From: a virus
Direction: 5' to 3' (one strand)
IMG/VR virus record: IMGVR_UViG_3300027896_000168
Location: 1-28,505 of that record
DNA: 28,505 nt
This document shows, piece after piece, positions 1-6,631 of this stretch. Below the pieces are notes generated by a model that worked only from the letters and a program-made list of their open reading frames with translations, was not told where the DNA came from and ran no database searches. A program made the position numbers and the translations under genes. Each line of letters opens with the position of its first letter. The stretch's first letter is position 1.

Positions 1-495
1 GTCATTTCTTGATGTACACCAACTGCCACCTCGGCCTAATTCGATTGCTGCTGATCGAGTTGTTGGAATAGATAAAGTGCCTAGTGGGCCTTGGTAAAGT
101 ACTTTTACCCCAGGTATGGCATTTTGCTCAGTGGTTGGAGCTTGATCCAAGTCAACTTCACGCGAATTGCAGATTACTTGTGTCAGCTGAGGGAACGTAT
201 AGCTGTTTATGTCTTTATTTGCTAGGCCGCGCTTTAGGTCTTCAAATGCTGTAAGTGTTTCAACCACACGTGGGGCATCTTCCAGTTTAAAGAATTTTTT
301 CATGTATTGACGAATAATCCAGTCAACATATTTTTTATTTCTAGTTGGATCCATTGATTCGATACTATCAAGAATAGTGTCTATGTCTTGTTTTCTGTCA
401 TGCGCTGCTGCTGCTTGCACTAATTTATCACCTAATTTTTGTTGGGTGATATCTCTTTGATATTCGTTCAGCTGTATTACTTCATATAGTCGCAT
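1..495 (-). CDS. Conserved phage protein with WCTS motif, 3' end cut by window
   Basis: An open frame starts at ATG 495-493 (MRLYEVIQLNEYQRD) and runs 165 codons off the left edge without a stop, so the C-terminus is missing. The visible end reads RSAAIELGRGGSWCTSRND. This resembles a motif of uncharacterised phage proteins in which a G-R-G-[ST]-x-W-C-T signature follows a helical region; the biochemical role is unknown to me. The first 100 residues look helical and charged. A TATTTATC element at 526-533 (GATAAATA on the coding strand) sits about 31 bases upstream of the start and fits a late promoter. An AAGGA-type ribosome site lies just before the ATG (AAGAAGGATAT). It follows the frameshifted gene at 540-1198. 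I am confident that it is a gene and have no functional call. Confidence 0.75.
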   Translation of the reverse strand, partial: MRLYEVIQLNEYQRDITQQKLGDKLVQAAAAHDRKQDIDTILDSIESMDPTRNKKYVDWIIRQYMKKFFKLEDAPRVVETLTAFEDLKRGLANKDINSYTFPQLTQVICNSREVDLDQAPTTEQNAIPGVKVLYQGPLGTLSIPTTRSAAIELGRGGSWCTSRND

Positions 496-525
496 TATAT
501 CCTTCTTGTAATTAGTTTATGCTTA

Positions 526-533
526 TATTTATC
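526..533 (-). promoter_or_regulatory. Late-promoter-like GATAAATA
   Basis: Coding-strand GATAAATA lies about 31 nt upstream of the ATG at 495. It matches the T4 late -10 consensus TATAAATA at seven of eight positions and is the same element found before several other late genes here. Confidence 0.45.
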
Positions 534-539
534 TAAATT

Positions 540-905
540 TTACAAGCGGATACCGCGGCTGTTAAGTTCCTGATGAAGTACAGCTAATTTGTTATCGCTT
601 CTTGCTAGAATATGGCTTATTTCGCCTGCATTTGTTCTATCAATTCGACTTAATACATTACTAATAATACTATCAACTGATGCATTTTGTTGAGAAATAG
701 TACTGGGCGGGTTTGGTAATTTAGTAACCGGTTTAATATCTTCTTCTGTTTCTAACTTGTTAAGAAATTTATAATAATTACCGATAGTATGATTAGCTGA
801 TAAATTAGCTGAAATAAGTTTTTGGTTTTTAATAGTCTTGCCAATAAGCCCTAGTAATGGAACTAGTTCATCTTCTATTCTTTTAAACGATCCATTATCA
901 GTCAT
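540..905 (-). CDS. C-terminal part of a frameshifted phage protein
   Basis: This frame encodes MTDNGSFKRIEDELV onward to RGIRL. It is probably not an independent gene. The same frame stays open upstream of the ATG at 905 and reads STKPALYTLSKTLPPKLL then ADLDRFLSS, a normal protein sequence that lies exactly where the preceding gene (932-1198) runs out of frame. There is no clear ribosome site before 905. I infer that it is the C-terminal half of a single protein of about 215 residues, joined to 932-1198 by a -1 frameshift near the run of five A residues at 990-994 (T5 on the coding strand). The sequence is helical and ends in a charged tail. Function is unknown. Confidence 0.6.
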   Translation of the reverse strand: MTDNGSFKRIEDELVPLLGLIGKTIKNQKLISANLSANHTIGNYYKFLNKLETEEDIKPVTKLPNPPSTISQQNASVDSIISNVLSRIDRTNAGEISHILARSDNKLAVLHQELNSRGIRL

Positions 906-931
906 ACTACTAAGAAATCTATCTAGATCGG

Positions 932-1198
932 CTAGTAATTTAGGTGGAAGTGTTTTTGACAGAGTATATAGTGCAGGTTTAGTTGATTGAAAAATATATC
1001 ATTATACCACTTACTTTTTACACCTCCCAAAATAAATTGAACCCTTTTACCAAGTTCGCCATTATTATTAAAGTAATTTTCGGCTATTCGACTTAATGTG
1101 CGATATATATTAGGCAATTCTGTAGTTAATATATCGACAATAATTTTTGTCGACGATTCAGACGAAACATTTTCGGTAATAAATTCATATGCTCGCAT
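932..1198 (-). CDS. N-terminal part of frameshifted MRAYEFI-type phage protein
   Basis: It starts at ATG 1198 with MRAYEFITENVSSESSTK, an N-terminus common among uncharacterised proteins of environmental T4-like phages. The gene begins 8 nt after the terminase stop at 1207. The first 70 residues (to about GGVKSKWYNDIF) look like normal helical protein. The last 20 or so (NQLNLHYILCQKHFHLNY) look like out-of-frame translation and stop at TAG 932. The frame shifted by -1 continues with STKPALYTLSKTL into the 540-905 segment. The likely switch point is ATA TTT TTC on the coding strand (A5 at 990-994). This could be a real mutation, an assembly or sequencing error in a homopolymer, or programmed slippage. 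Function is unknown. Confidence 0.65.
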   Translation of the reverse strand: MRAYEFITENVSSESSTKIIVDILTTELPNIYRTLSRIAENYFNNNGELGKRVQFILGGVKSKWYNDIFFNQLNLHYILCQKHFHLNY

Positions 1199-1206
1199 AC
1201 TATTAC

Positions 1207-2301
1207 TTATATAATAAGTGGCATCGGGGAATCAAAAGAATTATCATCTGTTGACCCTATACTACTGTTGATTGCTGCCTGCGATTTGTCGTCCCAGGTA
1301 GAGATATAATCAGTCATTCTAACTGCTAACACCATAGCCATGATTAAGTCATCAGTCTGACCTGTGCGAGCTTCGTACGTATTACCTCTTGATACAAATA
1401 CTTTAAGTTCAGATAAGAGCCCTCTAGAATTTATTGTCATTTTACCTGATTCTATTAGGAATTTTAACTTTGCACATGCTTCTAATTTCGACTTATTAGT
1501 TGTATTGAATCCGGCACGACGAGTTCGACCGCCACCTGATATCTTATTTTTTGGATCATGTAGCATTGTTCCTGGAAAGTTTTCTTCTCCTGTATCTCTA
1601 ATAACAACTAATGCTGCTTCTCCAAGTGTATTATTCTCAACCGACCAGTATATTTCTGGTCTACCTGATTCAGCAATTTCAAAAAGTATTTTCTTCATTA
1701 TCTTAACTTGCTCTTCAATTGCAGTTTTATTACTACACCATTCTGCCACTTGAATCAATGTGGGCAGCTCAATAACTTGAATTGCTGAATTGTCGCCGCC
1801 TGTGCCCATTGAAGGATCAAGTGATACTACATAAGTCATTTGTGAGTTAATATCTGCATACCAGCGTACTTGACCTGTTTTACGGATAGGTATCTTTGGT
1901 TCTAACTGAGATAATTTAACTGGATTAATAAGTGTTTCTTCAAAAGTAATAAACTGACAGTTTGAGGATAAAATTCCATTTGTATAATACTTATGACCTC
2001 CGTCTACTTGAATAAGATCATACACTGGTTCGACTTTACCTGTCGAAATGATAGATGTAATTTTCTTAAATCCACCTAATGTGAAAATTTTATCCCCGAC
2101 TACCAGATCGTTAACAGGTTTTTTATCTTCGCCATTTACAAAAATTTTATGGTCAGCAGTGCAATCTAAATATCTACCATCTTCTATCGAAACACGAAAA
2201 GTTTCTGTTACAGACATTAGTGCTATACCGGCAAAATCCTTAAATCCGGACGGTGTTAACACTTTGTAACCCAATATATTCTTATAAGATTCTAGGCTCA
2301 T
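1207..2301 (-). CDS. 17: Split terminase large subunit, C-half: IntC + nuclease domain
   Basis: This 364-residue protein is IntC (residues 1-114) followed by the C-terminal part of T4 gp17-type large terminase (115-364). IntC carries block B (C47-T-A-D-H51, the TxxH motif), a block F region VYDLIQVDGGHKYYTNGI and block G ending L-S-S-N114, followed by Cys115 as the +1 extein nucleophile. The penultimate residue is Ser rather than the usual His. The extein has the RNase-H-like nuclease of TerL: D162 in VVSLDPSMGTGG, E222 in YWSVENN and D317/D318 in QTDDLIMAM. This nuclease cuts concatemeric DNA during headful packaging. The start is fixed, because an in-frame TAA lies two codons before the ATG. 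No good ribosome site is visible, but a TATAAATA element lies about 50 nt upstream. Activity requires trans-splicing to the 2487-3464 product. Confidence 0.93.
   Translation of the reverse strand: MSLESYKNILGYKVLTPSGFKDFAGIALMSVTETFRVSIEDGRYLDCTADHKIFVNGEDKKPVNDLVVGDKIFTLGGFKKITSIISTGKVEPVYDLIQVDGGHKYYTNGILSSNCQFITFEETLINPVKLSQLEPKIPIRKTGQVRWYADINSQMTYVVSLDPSMGTGGDNSAIQVIELPTLIQVAEWCSNKTAIEEQVKIMKKILFEIAESGRPEIYWSVENNTLGEAALVVIRDTGEENFPGTMLHDPKNKISGGGRTRRAGFNTTNKSKLEACAKLKFLIESGKMTINSRGLLSELKVFVSRGNTYEARTGQTDDLIMAMVLAVRMTDYISTWDDKSQAAINSSIGSTDDNSFDSPMPLII
1960..2301 (-). other. Split intein, IntC half (114 aa)
   Basis: Residues 1-114 of the downstream terminase gene hold intein blocks B, F and G but no block A, which is on the separate upstream gene. 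The segment GYKVLTPSGFKDFAGI resembles the stretch just after the break in continuous TerL inteins and in AceL-TerL IntC. The splice junction would be S-S-N^C-Q-F. The spliced extein would read REHK^CQFITFEETL, a natural continuous TerL sequence. Confidence 0.92.
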
Positions 2302-2476
2302 ATTTTATTATTCTGTATTCTACCTTACTGTTAAAAATCCATACTTCGTATTTATATACTTTAGCAATTACTGCCTCTGCTTTTCGTTGGTTATTTACCA
2401 ATCTTCCTTTATATTTATCCTTACCGTATCCATCTATTTTCGATTCGACGTAAATTGTTGGCTATGTATTATTCAC
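2282..2476 (-). pseudogene. Orphan frame in the split-intein spacer, interrupted by amber
   Basis: The spacer between the terminase halves holds AGGA, six bases, then GTG AAT AAT ACA TAG, followed in the same frame by 59 sense codons and TAA at 2284-2282. The post-amber product begins PTIYVESKIDGYGKDKYK and ends KYEPRIL. It is rich in Lys, Tyr and Glu and looks protein-like rather than random. Its end overlaps the IntC start by 20 nt. TAG is used as a normal stop elsewhere (24693 and 14883), so recoding is unlikely. The best reading is a small gene killed by one point mutation, or a remnant of whatever once occupied the intein gap. It has no recognisable endonuclease motif. A real gene using a non-standard start cannot be excluded. 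Confidence 0.4.
2349..2356 (-). promoter_or_regulatory. Late-promoter-like TATAAATA before IntC gene
   Basis: Coding-strand TATAAATA is the exact T4 late -10 consensus and lies about 48-55 nt upstream of the IntC ATG. A second element, GATAAATA, is at 2419-2412. Either would let the second terminase half be transcribed independently of the first. Confidence 0.4.
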
Positions 2477-2486
2477 TATGGGTCCT

Positions 2487-3464
2487 TTATAAAAACTTGT
2501 CTCCTAAATATTCATCATATGAAGCCATTGTATCTTTAATATTTTGAATTTTGCACATATTAAAGAATTTTTCCATAGTAATATCACATATTTTACCTAC
2601 AGAATCTTGCACTGTGATTAAAGACTCACCGTTGCAGCACTTATGCTCGCGCAAGAAACGATCCTCGCCCAGACTAGCTAACTGTTCATCTGCCCATTTT
2701 TCATTTCTATCTGGATGGGCCTCCCATGTGGCCATGTATGGTTTAAATCCGTTAGTGCCAGTAACTGTTTCATTGCCGCTATTATCGACTAATTTATTAG
2801 CACTAAACCAAATATCAGCAAACTGATCTTCATCTGTATTAGGCGTACTAGTAATAATACATTTACCGCCGGTTGATAATGTAGGTGCAAGAGATGTCCA
2901 AAACTCTTTAGCAATACCTGCATCCACAAAAGCGAACTCATCTAAATATACCAAAGATAGCGACATACCACGGCCAGTATTTTCTGTGGTAGTAGTTGCG
3001 GTAATTTTCGATCCGTTATCGAATGCAATTGATCTTTTATTATACGTTGTTACACCGGCACGAATATGATCGGGGATTGATTCATAAGCATACCGTACTC
3101 GGTCCATAATATCCTGTGCCGAATCATACTTATATGAAGTAACTAGAATTTGAGCATCATCATTAAACATTGCATACCAAAGTAAGTATCCTGCAGCAAC
3201 AGCAGTTTTACCCATTTGTCGCGATACCATATTGATAGATTTTTTATAATGTGTATATGATTCAATTAAATCTAATTGAAAGTCGTAGGGAATAAACTTT
3301 TGTTTACCTTTTGTAGAATGTTGAACATACATAAAAGTTTTCATGAAATATAATGGACCCGAAACCGGGTCCATACATTCTTTTAATTCGTCTATTTGTT
3401 CTTTTGTATATCTTACTTTAGTATAAGCTCTTTTAACAAGCTTATCATCTTGATAAATTGCCAT
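2487..3464 (-). CDS. 17: Split terminase large subunit, N-half: ATPase + IntN
   Basis: This 325-residue protein is the N-terminal ATPase of T4 gp17-type large terminase (residues 1-275) fused to IntN (276-325). The ATPase powers DNA translocation into the prohead. It shows Walker A SRQMGKT (81-87), Walker B LVYLDEF (171-177) and coupling motif TSTPN (205-209). The extein ends LREHK275. The intein starts at Cys276 with C-C-N-G-E-S-L-I-T-V, a block A match (Cys1, acidic residue at 5, Ser/Thr at 6), and the gene stops after YLGDKFL. The nuclease domain is absent here and is encoded with IntC at 1207-2301. The gene starts 5 nt after the stop of the acidic 340-residue gene, so the two are probably co-transcribed. 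Confidence 0.94.
   Translation of the reverse strand: MAIYQDDKLVKRAYTKVRYTKEQIDELKECMDPVSGPLYFMKTFMYVQHSTKGKQKFIPYDFQLDLIESYTHYKKSINMVSRQMGKTAVAAGYLLWYAMFNDDAQILVTSYKYDSAQDIMDRVRYAYESIPDHIRAGVTTYNKRSIAFDNGSKITATTTTENTGRGMSLSLVYLDEFAFVDAGIAKEFWTSLAPTLSTGGKCIITSTPNTDEDQFADIWFSANKLVDNSGNETVTGTNGFKPYMATWEAHPDRNEKWADEQLASLGEDRFLREHKCCNGESLITVQDSVGKICDITMEKFFNMCKIQNIKDTMASYDEYLGDKFL
2490..2639 (-). other. Split intein, IntN half (50 aa)
   Basis: Residues 276-325 of the upstream terminase gene carry only intein block A and a following helical, charged tail. The break therefore falls between blocks A and B rather than at the usual endonuclease-insertion position between B and F. This is the atypical short-IntN arrangement of AceL-TerL, whose IntN is about 25 residues; this one is about twice as long. 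Confidence 0.9.
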
Positions 3465-3468
3465 AGTA

Positions 3469-4491
3469 TTACTTACGTTTCTTAGATTCTTTTAAATAGC
3501 TTCTATATCCGTAAACTAGCTCTTTATGTACTTCGCTAACTTGCATTTTTTTCTGTTGTGGGTTATCGCCTTGACGAGCACCGGACGGACCTGTATTACT
3601 TACAACAGGGCTATCTGCTCCGTTAGGAAAGTAATCACCACCGTTGGCATGGTTGATGTCATTGTATCCATTGTTAAAATCAAACGATTCTTCCATACCA
3701 TCATAGTATGGGCTTACTTCGTCATCATCATCGGGTATGGTAAAATTTTCTTCGTCGGAGTCACCATCTGCGTAACCGGATCCGTGGCATGTATCGCACT
3801 GATGCGTAAGTAATCCGCGACCCTGTTCGCCGGCACCGTTGCAACTAGGGCATACTTCCCTGTCGTCATATGGCTCATCCCATTCATTATAATCTTCCAT
3901 ACTTTCATCTACTTCGCCATCTCCAGGATGCGGGATCGGTTCATAACGGTTACCATAACTTCCATCTGCATTTGGTTCACCAAAATTATCATCTTCATCG
4001 CTATTAAATAAATCGTCAATACCAGTATCTTCATCGGTCTTACCGTGTTTCTTATTGTAAATCGACCATGCTGTTGCAAAAGCCTTACTTTCGTCACCCG
4101 GATATTCTTTTTTCAACTTCATTACGGTGTCTTCCATTCCCGGAGGAGCTTTTTCGTCCATTTCAATGGAACTTTCGTCAAATTCTTCTTGATCGCTAAA
4201 TTCCTGATCGTCTTCTGGCCAGTCATGTTGTTCTTTACCCCATGCTAGATGTTCTTGTCTATCTGGATTACCCATTTCACCCTGGCGCATGGAATAATCA
4301 GTATGCTCTAAACTATCTAACTGATCTTTAAATTCATCATATGTAATTTCACCAGCTGATAATTTATTTGCCAAGTCTCTTACTTCGCTAGAATCGACTT
4401 CTTCTGATAATTTTCGGCCAATGCCGGGAATAGCACTAACACTTTCATTAAGTTTAATACCGGCCAACTGCTTCATTCTTTGTAAATTCAT
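3469..4491 (-). CDS. Acidic protein with DnaJ-type zinc motif, packaging module
   Basis: A very acidic 340-residue protein with many Asp/Glu runs, for example PDDDDEVSPYYDGMEES. It begins MNLQRMKQLAGIKLNES, a start typical of phage head or core proteins. About residues 216-240 read CPSCNGAGEQGRG then HQCDTCHGSG. This is a pair of CxxCxGxG motifs as in the DnaJ zinc-binding domain, but with two repeats instead of four and no J-domain. Around residues 122-150 is MEDTVMKLKKEYPGDESKAF, a helical segment that recurs in other phage proteins. The end is basic (GYRSYLKESKKRK). The start codon overlaps the stop of the preceding gene (TAATG), so translation is probably coupled. It lies between small and large terminase. 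A role in packaging or head assembly is inference; a chaperone-like role is possible and unproven. Confidence 0.8.
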   Translation of the reverse strand: MNLQRMKQLAGIKLNESVSAIPGIGRKLSEEVDSSEVRDLANKLSAGEITYDEFKDQLDSLEHTDYSMRQGEMGNPDRQEHLAWGKEQHDWPEDDQEFSDQEEFDESSIEMDEKAPPGMEDTVMKLKKEYPGDESKAFATAWSIYNKKHGKTDEDTGIDDLFNSDEDDNFGEPNADGSYGNRYEPIPHPGDGEVDESMEDYNEWDEPYDDREVCPSCNGAGEQGRGLLTHQCDTCHGSGYADGDSDEENFTIPDDDDEVSPYYDGMEESFDFNNGYNDINHANGGDYFPNGADSPVVSNTGPSGARQGDNPQQKKMQVSEVHKELVYGYRSYLKESKKRK

Positions 4492-5168
4492 TACAGTACT
4501 CCTGCTTTTATAAGGTTGGGCTTTTTAATTCGACCAAATAGCCCTAAATCATCTTTTTTCAAATTTTTCGGATCATTAAAACTATCGTAGTCTTTAGTTA
4601 ATGCAGAGTGATCAGTTTGTTCTTCTTGACTTAAAGTATTGATAACTGTTGTAATAGATCTTTCTTTGGCCACTTTTTCTAATTCTTTTAAGAAACTAGT
4701 ATTATATTTTTCGCCGTATGCTGGTGCTTCTTCATTTTCGTAATCGCTACCTAATGTAGTTTTATATTTGGTCTTAAATTCTTTAGAATTTCTATCAACA
4801 TATAAATCTGTTTCGATTTGACGTGGATCATTTTCGGAATATACTGCAAGCTGTTGTGGTGATATTCCCATACAACTGCACAAGTATGTTCGTAGAAAAT
4901 CTAACGACCCTGGATATCCCAGTGTTAAATCACAAATAAATACTTCTGTATTTTTGATATTAGGAAAATCTAGTGGGCTTTCTTGTATAGGCATTTTTCT
5001 GAATGCAGAAGCACTCTTTAAATCATATTTCTTTAAACAAGATTCGAGCATATCAATCATTTGATCAGTCATATCATGTACTGCAAATTTTAAGACATAA
5101 TTATATTCTGCCTTTGATTCTGCTACATAAGAAACAAACGATCCTTTTTCTAATTTCTTTTCTGCCAT
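4491..5168 (-). CDS. Conserved hypothetical protein of packaging module
   Basis: A 225-residue protein (MAEKKLEKGSFVSYVAESKA) that I do not recognise by function. Residues 1-100 look like a compact alpha/beta domain that includes EVFICDLTLGYPGSLDFLR. Next is a conserved-looking stretch PQQLAVYSENDPRQIETDLY, and then a charged, probably flexible C-terminal third ending RIKKPNLIKAGVL. There is a clear ribosome site (GGGAG) before the ATG. A GATAAATA late-promoter-like element (5191-5198) overlaps the 3' end of the small-terminase gene just upstream. Its stop overlaps the start of the next gene. Its position between gp16 and gp17 suggests a virion or packaging role, but nothing in the sequence proves it. 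Confidence 0.8.
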   Translation of the reverse strand: MAEKKLEKGSFVSYVAESKAEYNYVLKFAVHDMTDQMIDMLESCLKKYDLKSASAFRKMPIQESPLDFPNIKNTEVFICDLTLGYPGSLDFLRTYLCSCMGISPQQLAVYSENDPRQIETDLYVDRNSKEFKTKYKTTLGSDYENEEAPAYGEKYNTSFLKELEKVAKERSITTVINTLSQEEQTDHSALTKDYDSFNDPKNLKKDDLGLFGRIKKPNLIKAGVL

Positions 5169-5189
5169 TTAAAAACTCCCGTGTTATGA

Positions 5190-5687
5190 TTATTTATCGT
5201 CTTTCGATGGATTCACTAAATATTTTAAAAGTTCGTTTCTATCAAATTCGCCGCCGCCTTCTCGACGTGTGCCGTTACCTTGTTCTAAATCTATTTGCTC
5301 TGACCGGACTTTCTTAAGCTGTAGTTCAATCATTTTTAATTTCTTGTCTGCTTTGGCATTTTTAGCATCTAGCGCAGTCTTTAACATCTGGCCTGCAACT
5401 TCGTAAATTTTTCCGGCATGCATATCAGGCACATTCCCGCCTAATGAAATTAAATCATTAAATGTCATTATTGCTTTTCTTGCAATATCGTCCATGTCAT
5501 TATCATGTACTTCCAGACCGACTACAGTCGGTAAAGCAAAGTCTATTTTTTCTGCCGTAGTTAGTGACGATGAAATTACACTTGCTTCTATTAATAGCTG
5601 GTCTCTAGATTTTATAGTAAATTCTTCTTCTATTTCTGCCGGCACTAAAGGAGGAAGGCCGAAGAAGTTTTCCATTTTTTTTGTCAT
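5190..5687 (-). CDS. 16: Terminase small subunit (gp16-like)
   Basis: A 165-residue protein matching the T4 gp16 family (164 residues in T4). This protein forms rings that recognise or stimulate packaging and regulate the gp17 motor. The central helical region (about 60-125) reads DDIARKAIMTFNDLISLGGN, PDMHAGKIYEVAGQMLKTAL and DAKNAKADKKLKMIELQLKK, the coiled-coil pair expected for gp16. The C-terminus is charged and flexible. It begins 3 nt after the gp4-like stop and is followed by the 225-residue unknown, so it sits inside a packaging operon. Its partner is the trans-spliced large terminase encoded downstream. Confidence 0.85.
   Translation of the reverse strand: MTKKMENFFGLPPLVPAEIEEEFTIKSRDQLLIEASVISSSLTTAEKIDFALPTVVGLEVHDNDMDDIARKAIMTFNDLISLGGNVPDMHAGKIYEVAGQMLKTALDAKNAKADKKLKMIELQLKKVRSEQIDLEQGNGTRREGGGEFDRNELLKYLVNPSKDDK
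5191..5198 (-). promoter_or_regulatory. Late-promoter-like GATAAATA
   Basis: Coding-strand CGATAAATAA lies 23-30 nt upstream of the ATG at 5168, overlapping the last codons and stop of the small-terminase gene. The spacing matches other late genes in the window. Confidence 0.45.
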
Positions 5688-5690
5688 TAA

Positions 5691-6131
5691 TTAACCTTTT
5701 CCTTTAGGATTATTAAAAATGTGATTCTCATTCATAATTCTGAAGTGCATCCCGTGTGATTTAGCAAATGCTTGTGCTGCTGCCCACTTGAAACTATTTA
5801 GTATGACTGCTGCTTTAGCTTGCTTTGATTTTGCCTGTTCCATAAATGTTTCTTTGGCAGGCTTTACTTCAATGATTTCTGCCTTCTGAATACCTTTGGC
5901 ATCTGTATAGGTAACTAAAAAGTCCGGTATATATACGGTGTATTTACCAGTAAATGGATTCTGATAGGGAATTTTTATGGATTCACTGGCCCAACTTGCT
6001 ATATTAGGATTTGTATCAAACATAATCATTACTTTCATTTCCCACGAACTTCGAAAAAAAATAGGATATGTTCCTACATATTTTTCAGGATTTATCGGCT
6101 TATACTCGCCTTGCATATATGATCGCGACAT
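5691..6131 (-). CDS. 4: Head completion nuclease (gp4/gp50/gp65-like)
   Basis: A 146-residue protein homologous to T4 gp4, also called gp50/gp65 (about 150 residues), a head-completion protein with a PD-(D/E)XK-type nuclease fold. Family landmarks are FRSSWE (26-31), a W-A-S-E motif (47-50), YIPDFLV with D70, and E88-V-K90 as the ExK pair. In T4 the protein acts after packaging, before tail joining. The C-terminal part AAQAFAKSHGMHFRIMNENH is the matching family ending. An AAGGG ribosome site precedes the ATG. It is directly followed by the small-terminase gene, with a 3-nt gap. Confidence 0.88.
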   Translation of the reverse strand: MSRSYMQGEYKPINPEKYVGTYPIFFRSSWEMKVMIMFDTNPNIASWASESIKIPYQNPFTGKYTVYIPDFLVTYTDAKGIQKAEIIEVKPAKETFMEQAKSKQAKAAVILNSFKWAAAQAFAKSHGMHFRIMNENHIFNNPKGKG

Positions 6132-6134
6132 ATG

Positions 6135-6611
6135 TTATACCCTTATTTGTCTTGATATTAAGCTATCTTTGTTACTAACACTAGTAGCCGTGCCAATTTG
6201 ATTGCCGGGATCACGAAGTTGATTAATACTTATATATCCTTCTGATTTTAGTAACATTTGCCCATTTACTTCAGATTGTGCCAGAAATGCCATGGGAGTA
6301 ATTCCTAACATTGCTGCCGTATCTATCGTTAATGCTGTCATTGTATCAGCATATACCTGAGAGGCGCCGCGTGATAGATAAAAGCTTGTTATTGAATTAT
6401 ATATTTCCGGGGAGTAACTACCGGGTACCCCGGCACCAGATGTAGATTGTAGTATAGACCCTGGCCCCGGATATACTGTAGTACCATTTGCATATTGGTA
6501 TGTATTTCCAGCTATACCCCCCGGTACTATTGCTACTGTCCGTTGAGTACCTAAATAGGTAAGCATTTGTGAGCTAAACCGCCCTAGGGTTGATATAGAC
6601 GAATCTGCCAT
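6135..6611 (-). CDS. Hypothetical structural-cluster protein
   Basis: A 158-residue protein starting MADSSISTLGRFSSQML with a good AAGGA ribosome site. The first 70 residues are Gly/Pro/Ser/Thr-rich (PGGIAGNTYQYANGTTVYPG), and the rest is helical with a conserved-looking end, INQLRDPGNQIGTATSVSNK then SRQIRV. I recall similar endings in uncharacterised proteins of marine T4-like phages, but cannot verify this or give a function. It lies between the tube-fold protein and the gp4-like nuclease, 3 nt before the latter, so a virion or assembly role is the simplest inference. Confidence 0.75.
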   Translation of the reverse strand: MADSSISTLGRFSSQMLTYLGTQRTVAIVPGGIAGNTYQYANGTTVYPGPGSILQSTSGAGVPGSYSPEIYNSITSFYLSRGASQVYADTMTALTIDTAAMLGITPMAFLAQSEVNGQMLLKSEGYISINQLRDPGNQIGTATSVSNKDSLISRQIRV

Positions 6612-6631
6612 GTTATCCTTGAAGAATTATA

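Noticed and set aside
540-905. Independent small gene starting at ATG 905
   Set aside because: The frame continues upstream with convincing protein sequence and the ATG has no ribosome site, so a frameshifted single gene is the better reading.
2302-2486. TAG recoding as an explanation for the amber codon in the orphan frame
   Set aside because: TAG ends the genes at 24693 and 14883, and no other recognised gene has an in-frame TAG, so TAG looks like a normal stop.
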